From Pseudoalteromonas citrea (GTDB taxonomy: Bacteria; Pseudomonadota; Gammaproteobacteria; Enterobacterales; Alteromonadaceae), in NCBI RefSeq assembly GCF_000238375.3, contig NZ_AHBZ03000027.1, forward strand, positions 620,001 through 684,000: 64,000 nucleotides of DNA. Reading direction: 5' to 3'. The translations under genes and the position numbers were made by a program. Positions 56,737 through 64,000 of the stretch are shown here, in pieces. Each line of letters begins with the position of its first letter. The stretch's first letter is position 1. The notes beneath the pieces are model-generated. The model had not been told where the DNA came from. It saw nothing but the letters and a program-made list of their open reading frames with translations, and ran no database searches.

Positions 56737-58678
56737 CTACAGATACTCCTAGGTTTTTGTTTTCAGCATCGTTAAAATGCTCGTTAGTATGTTCATCACT
56801 CGACTTTAGTTCTTCATCATCTAGCTGCTCTTCGGCTTTAAAATCAACGCCAGCAGAGTTAATGATTTCATCAATTTCAGTGTTAACTTCGTCTTCTGAC
56901 AAATCAGAATCTTGGCTATGAGTGATATCAATGATATCGCCATGCTTTGGCGTACTTCGATACCCAGATAAGTTATGGTCTTCAAGAAATGTTGTAGCCC
57001 CGTCTAGCACTTCGCAACGGCCTTCAATAATGCTCAATTCATTAAATGACTTACCAAAAGCAGATCGATTTGTATTGGGAATACTAAGTAAAACGATTTC
57101 ATCAGGATTTGGACTAACCACGCTTGGTACTACAACGCTTACAGATGAAGCATCATTTAAATCGACCAGTAATGTTAGTGGCATGTAGTCTTTTCTAGTT
57201 GCAACGCAATACGCTTCATACATCGCTTTCAACTCTGGTGAATTGAAATACTGATAATCATAGGTAGTGCCGTATTTGATGTGGTAAGTAACATCCACTT
57301 CCAACCCCTTATATTTGCGTAGCTCAGGAATGTCAGAAGGCTCTAATACAGGGTAAACTTCGGTTCCTTTTATCCATGCTTGGTTAGGCGTTATTCCGTG
57401 CAACCTTTTTAATTGCGAGTTATGGTAATCACGAACATAGTTGGTAAATTTTTGATGGAATTGTTCAAACGTGTATTTTGCGTCTTTCTTGATATTTGCT
57501 TCGGAATATCGGCTTGGATCGAAAGGGCCACAATATCCTTCTAATCCTTGGAAAAATTCTAACCTCAAGCGATTCACAAAATTCTCGACAAACCCTTTTG
57601 AGCATGGCTTTCTTACTTCGGTTGTTTCAAATACTCCTTGAATCTTTTGTAATAAACTTTTGGTCATTGCTGAGCGGTAGGCTGTACCAGCATCCATGAC
57701 CGCTAAACGCATACACCCGTGTTGAATATAAGTAGGGTCTGGTTTTCTATTAATAGCATGATGAATTGAGGCAACAACGTAGCTAGAGGCTTCTTTATTC
57801 TTGCCTACTTGAATGGCATAACCTAATAAACTGGCCGTACCAACATCAAATACAAGCGCCATCGAAACAGTTCCTCGATAGTACTTTTTACCGTTAACAA
57901 ACTTAACAATGCCAACGTTAAAGTGAGCCATATCGAGTTCTACGCGATCTAGTGGAATCGTGATGTCGTACTTCTCTAATTTTTGTTTATATTTGTTTTT
58001 TGCGTATGATTCGCCATAGCGAAGGCGATCATACTCATAGGGACCTAATGACCGTGCTCTGCGCATAAGAGTTTTAGCGCATGGAGCATTACCCTCATAG
58101 CCCAGTTCTTCATAGTTCATAGCTAATAAACGTTGTGTAGCTGCAACTGACTTACCATTTTCTTTTAAGTGGTGTTTGTATAAATATTCCCACACCAAAT
58201 CATCCACATCTTGCGTCAATCCAGCGTCACGATTTCGTTTGTTATTTAAAACCTGTGGAGCTGCGCTATAACCATCCCTTTTAAATTTTTTAAAATCCTT
58301 ACACAAGGTTGAACGGGCGTAACCTATGGTATCGTTAGCTTCTCGTTGGATATCTTCAACTAATCTTTCTACATCTTTGGTCGGATATTTCTTAGCCAAC
58401 ATGGCATAGAAATACTTTTCTCTACGATTGATTTCTAGCAGTTGTTCACTAGTTGCTCCTTGCATAGACGGAGCCTTAGCAAGCTCCTGAATAATTGTGA
58501 TTTTCCCTTTCTTGATCTCTTCCAATAAATCTACAAAAGGTCGCATGAACATGTGATGACCTTCGCGCTCAATGAATAATTCTTGAGTAGCTTCATTTAC
58601 AGCTCTGACAACAGCTTTTTTTCCCATGTATTCCAATTTTTTATCTTGAAGAGAACTAAGTGTGATACCTCTAGCCAT
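56729..58678 (-). CDS. tnsB: TnsB-like DDE transposase of the Tn7-like transposon
   Basis: A 649-residue transposase with N-terminal DNA-binding helices (~85-230), an rve-type catalytic core and a mu-transposase C-terminal region. Triad residues are visible as Asp249 (VELDMAHF), Asp329 (AVMDAGTAYR) and Glu365 (KGFVENFVNR). The C-terminal ~110 residues are strongly acidic (SQDSDLSEDEVNTEIDE), a region that in Tn7-like TnsB contacts TnsC. It overlaps tnsA by 8 bases. The catalytic site appears intact. Confidence 0.92.
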   Translation of the reverse strand: MARGITLSSLQDKKLEYMGKKAVVRAVNEATQELFIEREGHHMFMRPFVDLLEEIKKGKITIIQELAKAPSMQGATSEQLLEINRREKYFYAMLAKKYPTKDVERLVEDIQREANDTIGYARSTLCKDFKKFKRDGYSAAPQVLNNKRNRDAGLTQDVDDLVWEYLYKHHLKENGKSVAATQRLLAMNYEELGYEGNAPCAKTLMRRARSLGPYEYDRLRYGESYAKNKYKQKLEKYDITIPLDRVELDMAHFNVGIVKFVNGKKYYRGTVSMALVFDVGTASLLGYAIQVGKNKEASSYVVASIHHAINRKPDPTYIQHGCMRLAVMDAGTAYRSAMTKSLLQKIQGVFETTEVRKPCSKGFVENFVNRLRLEFFQGLEGYCGPFDPSRYSEANIKKDAKYTFEQFHQKFTNYVRDYHNSQLKRLHGITPNQAWIKGTEVYPVLEPSDIPELRKYKGLEVDVTYHIKYGTTYDYQYFNSPELKAMYEAYCVATRKDYMPLTLLVDLNDASSVSVVVPSVVSPNPDEIVLLSIPNTNRSAFGKSFNELSIIEGRCEVLDGATTFLEDHNLSGYRSTPKHGDIIDITHSQDSDLSEDEVNTEIDEIINSAGVDFKAEEQLDDEELKSSDEHTNEHFNDAENKNLGVSVDD

Positions 58679-59303
58679 ACTTCACCTCCAATGGCAGATC
58701 CAAAGAAAATGGTTTTTCGAAGTCAATATGAACTTTTTTTTGAGCGATTAGTGCCGGAGCGAAAGCTGGTGATGCATTAAAACGTGAACACATCTCATAC
58801 AAGTCACCAACGCATTTAACATCTGTTAAATGTGTAAAAGCTAAATCTAAATCATAGCGTGAAAAGTCATAAGCTCTGTATTGGTAGAAACGCGCAAGGT
58901 TCTCAGCTTTGATAGGTTTATAAAAATCATCTTCAGTATGAACTGAAAGAGGACGGTTATACAGATCTAGAAATTGTTCACTCAATAGTTGGTGTTTGGT
59001 ATAGACCGATTCGTTATTGGCAAAGATATTGGGTTTTAACTCAATGAATTCGATCACGTCACCTTCAGGCGTTCTTCGTTTTCTAACAACATCCGGGGTA
59101 TAGCGAGTATTTTTTCCTTTGATATTAAAAACAAAGCTTTGAGCCTGACCAGCCCATGCAAACACATCATCATCAAACTCTTGTTGCAGCATGAAACTAG
59201 TCTCGAAGCTGCTTTCAGGTCTGAACGTTTTTCTCATTTGGATAGAGTTAAAGTAAGTCGCTTTTTTCTTTCCGTAAAATCGAATTTGTTTTGGAAACAC
59301 CAT
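58671..59303 (-). CDS. tnsA: TnsA-like endonuclease of the Tn7-like transposon
   Basis: A 210-residue restriction-like endonuclease that cuts the 5' ends during cut-and-paste transposition. Candidate catalytic residues are Glu34 (SSFETSF), Asp71 (RYTPDVV) and the pair Glu88/Lys90 (FIELKP), giving an intact PD-(D/E)xK site. It starts after a strong ribosome site (AAGGAGG). The promoter lies in the 123-base gap shared with the divergent HsdS-like gene. The presence of TnsA suggests cut-and-paste, not replicative, transposition. Confidence 0.9.
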   Translation of the reverse strand: MVFPKQIRFYGKKKATYFNSIQMRKTFRPESSFETSFMLQQEFDDDVFAWAGQAQSFVFNIKGKNTRYTPDVVRKRRTPEGDVIEFIELKPNIFANNESVYTKHQLLSEQFLDLYNRPLSVHTEDDFYKPIKAENLARFYQYRAYDFSRYDLDLAFTHLTDVKCVGDLYEMCSRFNASPAFAPALIAQKKVHIDFEKPFSLDLPLEVKYG

Positions 59304-59317
59304 GTTGCACCTCCTTA

Positions 59318-59323
59318 ATTATA
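59318..59323 (-). promoter_or_regulatory. possible -10 element before tnsA
   Basis: A perfect TATAAT on the minus strand lies immediately upstream of the ribosome site and next to the palindrome at 59327-59344. The transcription start would fall very close to the ribosome site, and the -35 is weak, so this is tentative. Confidence 0.3.
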
Positions 59324-59326
59324 TGC

Positions 59327-59344
59327 TACATTCCTCAGGGTGTA
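59327..59344. promoter_or_regulatory. palindrome 1 (TACA-N10-TGTA) in the tnsA/HsdS-like divergent promoter
   Basis: TACATTCCTCAGGGTGTA. Together with the flanking GC it matches palindrome 2 over about 20 bases (GCTACATTYCTCAGKRTGTA). The bipartite symmetric layout is what a half-HsdS dimer or another dimeric regulator would bind. It could also be a TnsB site. Confidence 0.55.
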
Positions 59345-59389
59345 TTAATAGTTTTGATCAAATGTTTTGAATTTGTCAAGCTGTTTTGC

Positions 59390-59407
59390 TACATTTCTCA
59401 GTATGTA
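59390..59407. promoter_or_regulatory. palindrome 2 (TACA-N10-TGTA) in the tnsA/HsdS-like divergent promoter
   Basis: TACATTTCTCAGTATGTA, 63 bases from palindrome 1 and 19 bases before the HsdS-like start. A possible promoter for the HsdS-like gene (TTGAAT at 59367-59372, TACATT at 59390-59395, 17-base spacer) would have its -10 inside the palindrome, so binding here would repress it. Confidence 0.55.
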
Positions 59408-59426
59408 ATTTAGGGTCGGTAAAAAA

Positions 59427-60017
59427 ATGAGAATTGAACAGCTTTCAAAATACGCGGATATTTCTACTGGGAGGTCTTTTCGTGGAGCCATTAAAAAGGC
59501 TGCCGACATGGGCTTTAAGGTGATCCAAATAGGAGATATTGTTTTTGATAAAGGCGAAGCAACCTTAGATTTTGACAAGTTAACAGAAACTGAAATAAAT
59601 ACTTCAAGGAAAGTTGAATGTTTAAACAACGGTGATCTAATCATGGTCACTAAAGGACGAGAAAAGCATCTTGTATTGCTTAATGATGTGCCTGATAAAC
59701 TAATATGTACTCAACATTTTCTAATTGTTAAACCGAAGTCGGAATTTTCAACGGTAACTAGCTTATTTTTAAAATCTTATTTAGAAACCAATTTTTCAAA
59801 GGATTGGATAGAAGCAAATTCAGGTGGTAACTATCAAAGTACTATTGGTAAAGGGATCTTAGAGAAGATGCCGCTCCCAGATTTGACTGACGAAAGTGGT
59901 AGTGATTTCATCGAGTACGTATTAAACGTCAATGCTGAATTAGAAAAATATCATCAATTAATAGAAGCAAGAAAAAACCAAGTAGCCGGGTTAATAAGTG
60001 AGATGGTGAAGCAATGA
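59427..60017 (+). CDS. half-length HsdS-like DNA-recognition protein
   Basis: A 196-residue protein, about half of a type I specificity subunit. It has one target-recognition domain (STGRSFRGAIK, VIQIGDI, DLIMVTKGREKH, SGGNYQSTIGKGILEKMPLPDL) and one C-terminal conserved helix (ELEKYHQLIEARKNQVAGLI). Half HsdS proteins dimerise and read symmetric bipartite sites. It overlaps the HsdM-like gene by 4 bases (ATGA). No HsdR gene is present. It is transcribed away from tnsA, and its promoter carries two palindromes. It may guide a dead methylase to those sites; this is inference. Confidence 0.8.
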   Translation: MRIEQLSKYADISTGRSFRGAIKKAADMGFKVIQIGDIVFDKGEATLDFDKLTETEINTSRKVECLNNGDLIMVTKGREKHLVLLNDVPDKLICTQHFLIVKPKSEFSTVTSLFLKSYLETNFSKDWIEANSGGNYQSTIGKGILEKMPLPDLTDESGSDFIEYVLNVNAELEKYHQLIEARKNQVAGLISEMVKQ

Positions 60018-61405
60018 TAACCAATGAACTAACAATAAAATATGTAGAAGCTTATAAAGGCAGCGATTTGTTGCCAGCTAATTTAGATGAAAGACTTTCT
60101 TTTCTTGCGCTTCTAACTATCGATTTGCTCGCCAATATAGAGGATGGGAAATATCAAAATTTCTTAGAATCACTTCTGGTTTCTGACGATATTAAATCGA
60201 TTGACGTGGAAAAATTTGATTTCACTGACTCAGAAGAGTTAGTTGTAAAACAAGCATTAACAAATTTGAGTGATGAAAAGTTCAATAAGCTCTTGAATAG
60301 ATTCAATGAGATACGAGAAGCATTTGATTTAAGTGAATTGACGCGTATCGACTCAATTGTAATATATGAGCAAACTCTCAAATTATTACAAGAGCCAAAA
60401 GTTTTTGAATTGATCCAAAGTGATGCGAAAGGTTTTGATTTTCAGCTCAGGCCAGATGACTTTTCTCGATTGATAGCAAGTATCGTTAAAAGCAATGAAA
60501 AATTGAAAGTCTATGATGCAATGGCATCAACTGGTGAGGTCAGCAATTACCTCGCGCAATTAAACCCACACTGGCATTTTACCACCGAGAGCTTGCTTCA
60601 AAACCCTTACTATCTTGTACACAAGTTTGTGCTAGCCGGGAATGACGATTGTGTAGTAAGCCAGAGTTATTCACTCAATAGTACTCCATTTGTAAAAGCT
60701 TCAACTTTTGACTTAGCGTTTGCGCTGTATGAGCCAACAGCCGTTAGAAAATCAGCAAGTCCAAAAGTCAAAAAGTCTAAAGAAGGCGGCTCATTAAGTG
60801 GTCACTATGACCCAAAAAGGATAGATCTGAATATAATTTCCACTCAATACAATGACCATGCATTGATTCAACACCTCATCTGGTCAATTAACGAAACGGG
60901 AATTGCAATAGCATTTGTCGGACGAGGTGCGTTACAGCGAATAGAAGAGGCTAAGTCTCGACACTATCTAGTACAAAACAATTATGTTGATGCAGTTATT
61001 CAGCTACCAACGAGCTTAATAAGTGCAAGAACAGTTGATTTGTTTGCAGTAATTCTTCGTAAAAATAAACAAACCGATGACATTGTGTTCATTGATGCAT
61101 CTACGTATTTTGATCGTGATATCAAGCGCAACAAATTAGTTCGTGAAGATGAGATTGCAACTATTCTAGCTGAGCGGAAAAACATTACTGACATTTGCCA
61201 AGTGGTGACTAATGGGCAGGTTGAAGAGTTAAGCCGGGTTGATGAGGCCACCAATGAATCAAACTTCTCTTTAAACGTAGCGAGTTACATTAGTAGAAGT
61301 AAACAGTTCGTAGATCCCACTTTAATTAATGAGTTAATAGACGAGCTAAGCTTAATCCAAGAAAACTCAAACCAGTTATTCAATAAATTAATGAAAAAAA
61401 TTTGA
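60014..61405 (+). CDS. HsdM-like methylase pseudoenzyme
   Basis: A 463-residue protein of the type I N6-adenine methylase fold. The helical N-terminal domain spans ~1-145. Motif I is DAMASTG (168-174), in place of DPxxGTG. Where NPPF/NPPY (motif IV) should be, it reads DLAFALYEP (233-241), so the catalytic pair is lost. The C-terminal fold is preserved: QHLIWSINETGIAIAF, NYVDAVIQLPTSLIS, VDLFAVILRKN and IVFIDASTYF. It should still bind the HsdS-like partner but not methylate. Likely a DNA-binding regulator or targeting factor. Confidence 0.78.
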   Translation: MITNELTIKYVEAYKGSDLLPANLDERLSFLALLTIDLLANIEDGKYQNFLESLLVSDDIKSIDVEKFDFTDSEELVVKQALTNLSDEKFNKLLNRFNEIREAFDLSELTRIDSIVIYEQTLKLLQEPKVFELIQSDAKGFDFQLRPDDFSRLIASIVKSNEKLKVYDAMASTGEVSNYLAQLNPHWHFTTESLLQNPYYLVHKFVLAGNDDCVVSQSYSLNSTPFVKASTFDLAFALYEPTAVRKSASPKVKKSKEGGSLSGHYDPKRIDLNIISTQYNDHALIQHLIWSINETGIAIAFVGRGALQRIEEAKSRHYLVQNNYVDAVIQLPTSLISARTVDLFAVILRKNKQTDDIVFIDASTYFDRDIKRNKLVREDEIATILAERKNITDICQVVTNGQVEELSRVDEATNESNFSLNVASYISRSKQFVDPTLINELIDELSLIQENSNQLFNKLMKKI

Positions 61406-61432
61406 AAATAATTGTCATTGAATATCAATACC

Positions 61433-61472
61433 TTGACACCTAAGCTGTTGTTTTTATACATATTTGTATAAT
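61433..61472 (+). promoter_or_regulatory. promoter with internal palindrome before the small protein gene
   Basis: TTGACA at 61433-61438 and TATACA at 61455-61460 with a 16-base spacer form a good promoter. The -10 is part of a perfect palindrome TATACA-TATT-TGTATA at 61455-61470, a candidate operator. Confidence 0.5.
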
Positions 61473-61530
61473 GACAAGTTTAGAAGCCTCTTCTATAGAT
61501 TTAGATGTTTAAATAAAAGAGGTGAGTAAA

Positions 61531-61908
61531 ATGCAGCAAATAGACAGTAACCAAACTAATTCTGAATATAGTGATTTTCAGATAGATTCCTTAAAAACAT
61601 ATTTACGGGAAGTAACCGTTGTTTCAGTGGTTGATAAAGTGGATGGAGAGTTAATAGAAATTGCTCAAGTGCTACACGGCTTTGTTGAACTCGATGAAAC
61701 ACTAAGGTTTTCACATGATGATGTTGTGATTTCGTCACCGATACAAATTTCGTCGGATCATAATACTCAATTTATTACAAAATCTGGCTCTCAATATGTG
61801 AGTTGTGATGAGGTAGAGTACGTCACGTTAAATGGGCAAGATTGGCTTAAAATGAGGCAAACATTGATGAATCCACGAGATATTTTAATTATGAAATATC
61901 TCTCTTAG
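61531..61908 (+). CDS. small hypothetical protein in the defence segment
   Basis: A 125-residue acidic soluble protein (MQQIDSNQTNSEYSDFQID...) with beta-rich content and no signal peptide. AGAGGTG precedes the ATG at 61531; a GTG at 61522 is in frame but less likely. It has its own promoter and is followed by a terminator-like hairpin, so it is a separate unit between the methylase-like gene and the WYL regulator. No family was recognised; conserved partners cannot be judged. Confidence 0.6.
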   Translation: MQQIDSNQTNSEYSDFQIDSLKTYLREVTVVSVVDKVDGELIEIAQVLHGFVELDETLRFSHDDVVISSPIQISSDHNTQFITKSGSQYVSCDEVEYVTLNGQDWLKMRQTLMNPRDILIMKYLS

Positions 61909-61920
61909 TCAAAAGATAAT

Positions 61921-61955
61921 CGGAAAGGACTTAATTGTTCCTTTTCTTTTATCTG
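61921..61955 (+). terminator. terminator-like hairpin after the small protein gene
   Basis: GGAAAGGAC pairs imperfectly with GTTCCTTTTC around TTAATT and is followed by a T-rich tract. Confidence 0.55.
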
Positions 61956-61988
61956 GACATTGACGATATTATCAAAATGATACACACT

Positions 61989-62018
61989 AACTTTATTACT
62001 TAATAAGAATAATAAGTT
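61989..62018. promoter_or_regulatory. imperfect inverted repeat upstream of the WYL regulator
   Basis: AACTTTATTA ... ATAATAAGTT with a 10-base centre lies immediately before the start. WYL regulators of the BrxR/CapW group repress their own promoter through such repeats, so this is a candidate autoregulatory operator. Confidence 0.45.
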
Positions 62019-62020
62019 AG

Positions 62021-62896
62021 ATGGACCTCGAAAACGTCAATTACGCACAAAAACAACGTCTCGCTTTCATTGATTTTAAATTAATGTTCACAAGCTCGGT
62101 AACGCGTAACGAAATTATACAACGCTTCGAATGCGGTACTGCCGCTGCTTCCAGAGATTTAGCTCTTTATAAAGAGTTTGCACCTAAAAACCTGTCGTAT
62201 AACACAACAGAAAAACAGTACATCGTAGAGTCTAACTTTAAACCACTCTTCAATCATGATGCTCGTAAAACCCTTGTTAAATTAGCTAATGAAATTTCAG
62301 ATGGTTTTGATGCTATTAGTGATACAAAATTTCCTGTTGAAGCACCAAGCGCTTTAAATGTCCCTGATTTGATGATTGTCGCCCGGATAAGCCAAGCCAT
62401 TTTTCAAAACAAAGCGGTAAACATTATCTATACCTCATTAAGTAGTGGCTCTGCATCAAGAGACATCGTGCCGCACTCAATAGTTGATAACGGCCTTCGT
62501 TGGCATGTTCGTGCTTATTGCAGAAAATCAAAAGAATTTCGCGACTTTGTATTAACTCGAATTACAAAAGCAACAGTGATGTCTGGTTTATCAAAAGAGC
62601 ACGAAAGCAAAGAACACGATAAAGAGTGGAATACGTTCATTTCACTAGAACTGGTTCCTCATCCTCGAAACATTGAGTACCCCACAGCGATTGCTTTAGA
62701 CTACGGAATGGTTGACGGCAGTATGACAATTAAAGCAAGAGCCGCTCTTACTGGTTATTTATTAAGGCGATGGAATGTGGACTGTACAAAAGATGCTTCA
62801 TTAATTGGCGCAGAGTATCAACTCTACTTAGATAAAAATCAAACTTTATACGGTGCTGAAAACCTGACAATCGCGCCGGGATACAAATTGAACTAA
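62021..62896 (+). CDS. WYL-domain transcriptional regulator (BrxR/CapW-like)
   Basis: A 291-residue protein. The N-terminal winged helix-turn-helix (~8-75, with TRNEIIQRFECGTAAASRDLALY) is followed by a WYL domain (~125-200; SRDIVPHSIVDNGLRWHVRAYC, where the WYL triplet reads WHV) and a C-terminal WCX-like domain (~205-290). The order and size match the defence-island regulators BrxR and CapW, which hold back BREX, CBASS and related systems until infection. It lies 56 bases upstream of the ZorA-like gene on the same strand and probably controls it. Confidence 0.85.
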   Translation: MDLENVNYAQKQRLAFIDFKLMFTSSVTRNEIIQRFECGTAAASRDLALYKEFAPKNLSYNTTEKQYIVESNFKPLFNHDARKTLVKLANEISDGFDAISDTKFPVEAPSALNVPDLMIVARISQAIFQNKAVNIIYTSLSSGSASRDIVPHSIVDNGLRWHVRAYCRKSKEFRDFVLTRITKATVMSGLSKEHESKEHDKEWNTFISLELVPHPRNIEYPTAIALDYGMVDGSMTIKARAALTGYLLRRWNVDCTKDASLIGAEYQLYLDKNQTLYGAENLTIAPGYKLN

Positions 62897-62952
62897 ATAA
62901 CAACAAACTAAGGGAGCGACTTTTTACCTTAGGAAGTAAAGAAGGACTTAAA

Positions 62953-64000
62953 ATGGATATTATAAATTTACAAAACGATGAAGCATTACGTTATGCAAGT
63001 TCACTCACAATAATAGTTTGCTCGTTTATTGTTATTGCATTTTTTATTGCAGTGCGAAATTCCAAAGCCGGTAAATCAAATGAATTTGTGTCCTATACGC
63101 CTGCTTTATTAACGTCATTAGGAATCTTTGGTACTTTTGCTGGCATAGTAATAGGCCTCATGGCATTCGATGCAACGAATATTGATGGAAGTATTGAGGG
63201 GTTACTTAACGGTTTAAAAACAGCGTTTTTAACAAGCTTAGTCGGTATATTACTTTCAATAATATTTAAGGTGTTACAAACCTCTGGAGTTATTTCAAAA
63301 CCTGATAGTGCTGAATCTATTACTGGGGCAACACCAGAAGATATATTAAGCGCCATTAACAACCAAAGACAATCAATCGATACATTAGTAACTGCCATCG
63401 GTGGCGATAGTGATGGCTCAATTCTAAGTCAGTTGAAACTTCTTAGAGGTGATATCAATGACAATCAAAAGCTAACGATTAAATCCAGCCAAGAAACAGC
63501 TGAAACATTAAAAACAATAAATGAGCAATTAACGAATCAAAAAGAAGCCTTCACCAAATTCTCAGATAAGCTTTGGATAAAAATGCAAGACTTTGCAGAT
63601 ATGCTTTCTAAGTCTGCTACTGAAACCGTCATTGAAGCATTAAAACAGGTAATTACCGATTTTAATAATAACCTAACGGAACAATTTGGTGAGAACTTCA
63701 AACAGCTTAATGAGGCTGTGAAAGAGTTAGTAACTTGGCAAGAAAATTACAAAGTTCAAATTTCAGAAATGACCGAGCAATATAAACTTGGTGTTGCATC
63801 TATTTCTGCCACAGAAGAGTCTGTATCAAAAATAAGTACAGAATCGAAAGCTATACCTGAAACGATGAATAACTTAAAAGAAATTATGGACGTTAATCAA
63901 CATCAATTAAATGAATTAGAGCGACACCTTGAAGCATTTAAGGATATTCGCGATAGAGCCGTTGAGGCCGTCCCTGAAATTAGAAAACAAATTGACGAAA
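62953..64000 (+). CDS. zorA: ZorA, MotA-like motor protein of a Zorya anti-phage system (partial)
   Basis: The first 349 codons are present; no stop is reached. The N-terminal membrane region has helices at ~15-35, ~50-70 and ~88-108 with TSLGIFGTFAGIVIGL and GLKTAFLTSLVGILLS, the MotA/ExbB-type pore segments. A long helical tail follows, containing DKLWIKMQDFADMLSKSATE, EALKQVI and LNEAVKELVTWQENY, typical of ZorA. ZorA with ZorB forms a proton-driven envelope motor that activates effectors against phage. AAGAAGGA precedes the ATG. The next genes, zorB and the effectors, are outside the window, so the type is not known. Confidence 0.85.
   Translation, partial: MDIINLQNDEALRYASSLTIIVCSFIVIAFFIAVRNSKAGKSNEFVSYTPALLTSLGIFGTFAGIVIGLMAFDATNIDGSIEGLLNGLKTAFLTSLVGILLSIIFKVLQTSGVISKPDSAESITGATPEDILSAINNQRQSIDTLVTAIGGDSDGSILSQLKLLRGDINDNQKLTIKSSQETAETLKTINEQLTNQKEAFTKFSDKLWIKMQDFADMLSKSATETVIEALKQVITDFNNNLTEQFGENFKQLNEAVKELVTWQENYKVQISEMTEQYKLGVASISATEESVSKISTESKAIPETMNNLKEIMDVNQHQLNELERHLEAFKDIRDRAVEAVPEIRKQIDE

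Noticed and set aside
54035-59303. CRISPR-associated transposon
   Set aside because: No cas genes or repeat-spacer array lie in the operon or nearby, and the TniQ protein is long, as in TnsD-type selectors.
59427-61405. Ordinary type I restriction-modification system
   Set aside because: No hsdR is present in the window, the HsdS is half length and the methylase lacks NPPF. It cannot be a complete active system as seen here.
61989-62018. tRNA or other structured RNA before the WYL gene
   Set aside because: The repeat is AT-only and lacks any tRNA-like arms; an operator is the simpler reading.

Overview
The window looks like the chromosome of a marine gammaproteobacterium of the Alteromonadales, most likely Pseudoalteromonas or a close relative. 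This is inferred from the AT-rich composition, the many rho-independent terminators, the TtpC-type TonB system, the 7TMR-DISM sensors and the GH92/mannose utilisation cluster. No rRNA or tRNA gene or CRISPR array was seen.

Bases 1-24900 are ordinary chromosome. A cydAB (cio-type) quinol oxidase operon lies behind a GbsR/MarR-type regulator that carries a perfect FNR box. Next come an asparagine-synthase-like protein, a Na/phosphate symporter, two 7TMR-DISM sensors (a histidine kinase and a diguanylate cyclase) converging tail to tail, a DUF885 lipoprotein, a YcgN-like protein, an LRR-kinase fusion and a TPR histidine kinase. A mannose-utilisation locus follows at 15930-22744: fructokinase, AGE-family isomerase, sugar MFS, GH92 alpha-mannosidase and a secreted HExxH protein. 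Two identical LacI-type operators mark its promoters. The path read from it is mannan/N-glycan mannose to mannose, to fructose, to fructose-6-phosphate. A Cache chemoreceptor follows.

Bases 25122-34806 hold a complete TonB-energising operon (DUF3450, TtpC, ExbB, ExbD, TonB, TPR) followed by a surface lipoprotein and a TonB-dependent receptor. Bases 35382-47175 are mixed: asd, an acyltransferase, DUF4240, a SpoU-type methyltransferase, c-di-GMP genes, small Cys-cluster and VOC proteins, and two broken genes (a GGDEF gene frameshifted in an A6 run and a secreted protein with an in-frame TGA).

From 47291 to the end is an accessory island. It has an IS256-family element with an 8-bp target duplication, an abortive-infection-like membrane protein, an IS3 remnant and two copies of an IS903-group IS5 element with 9-bp target duplications. 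One copy has a nonsense mutation and a duplicated terminal repeat; the other splits a lipoprotein gene. A truncated sensor gene abuts a cluster of repeats that look like TnsB sites, then comes a Tn7-like tnsA-tnsB-tnsC-tniQ operon. Divergent from tnsA is a two-gene unit of a half-length HsdS-like protein and an HsdM-like protein that has lost its NPPF catalytic motif. Two palindromes 63 bp apart lie in the shared promoter region. After that come a small unknown protein, a WYL-domain (BrxR/CapW-like) regulator and the start of zorA, the first gene of a Zorya anti-phage system that runs off the window. The dead methylase/half-HsdS unit facing the Tn7-like operon is the best candidate for an undescribed system.
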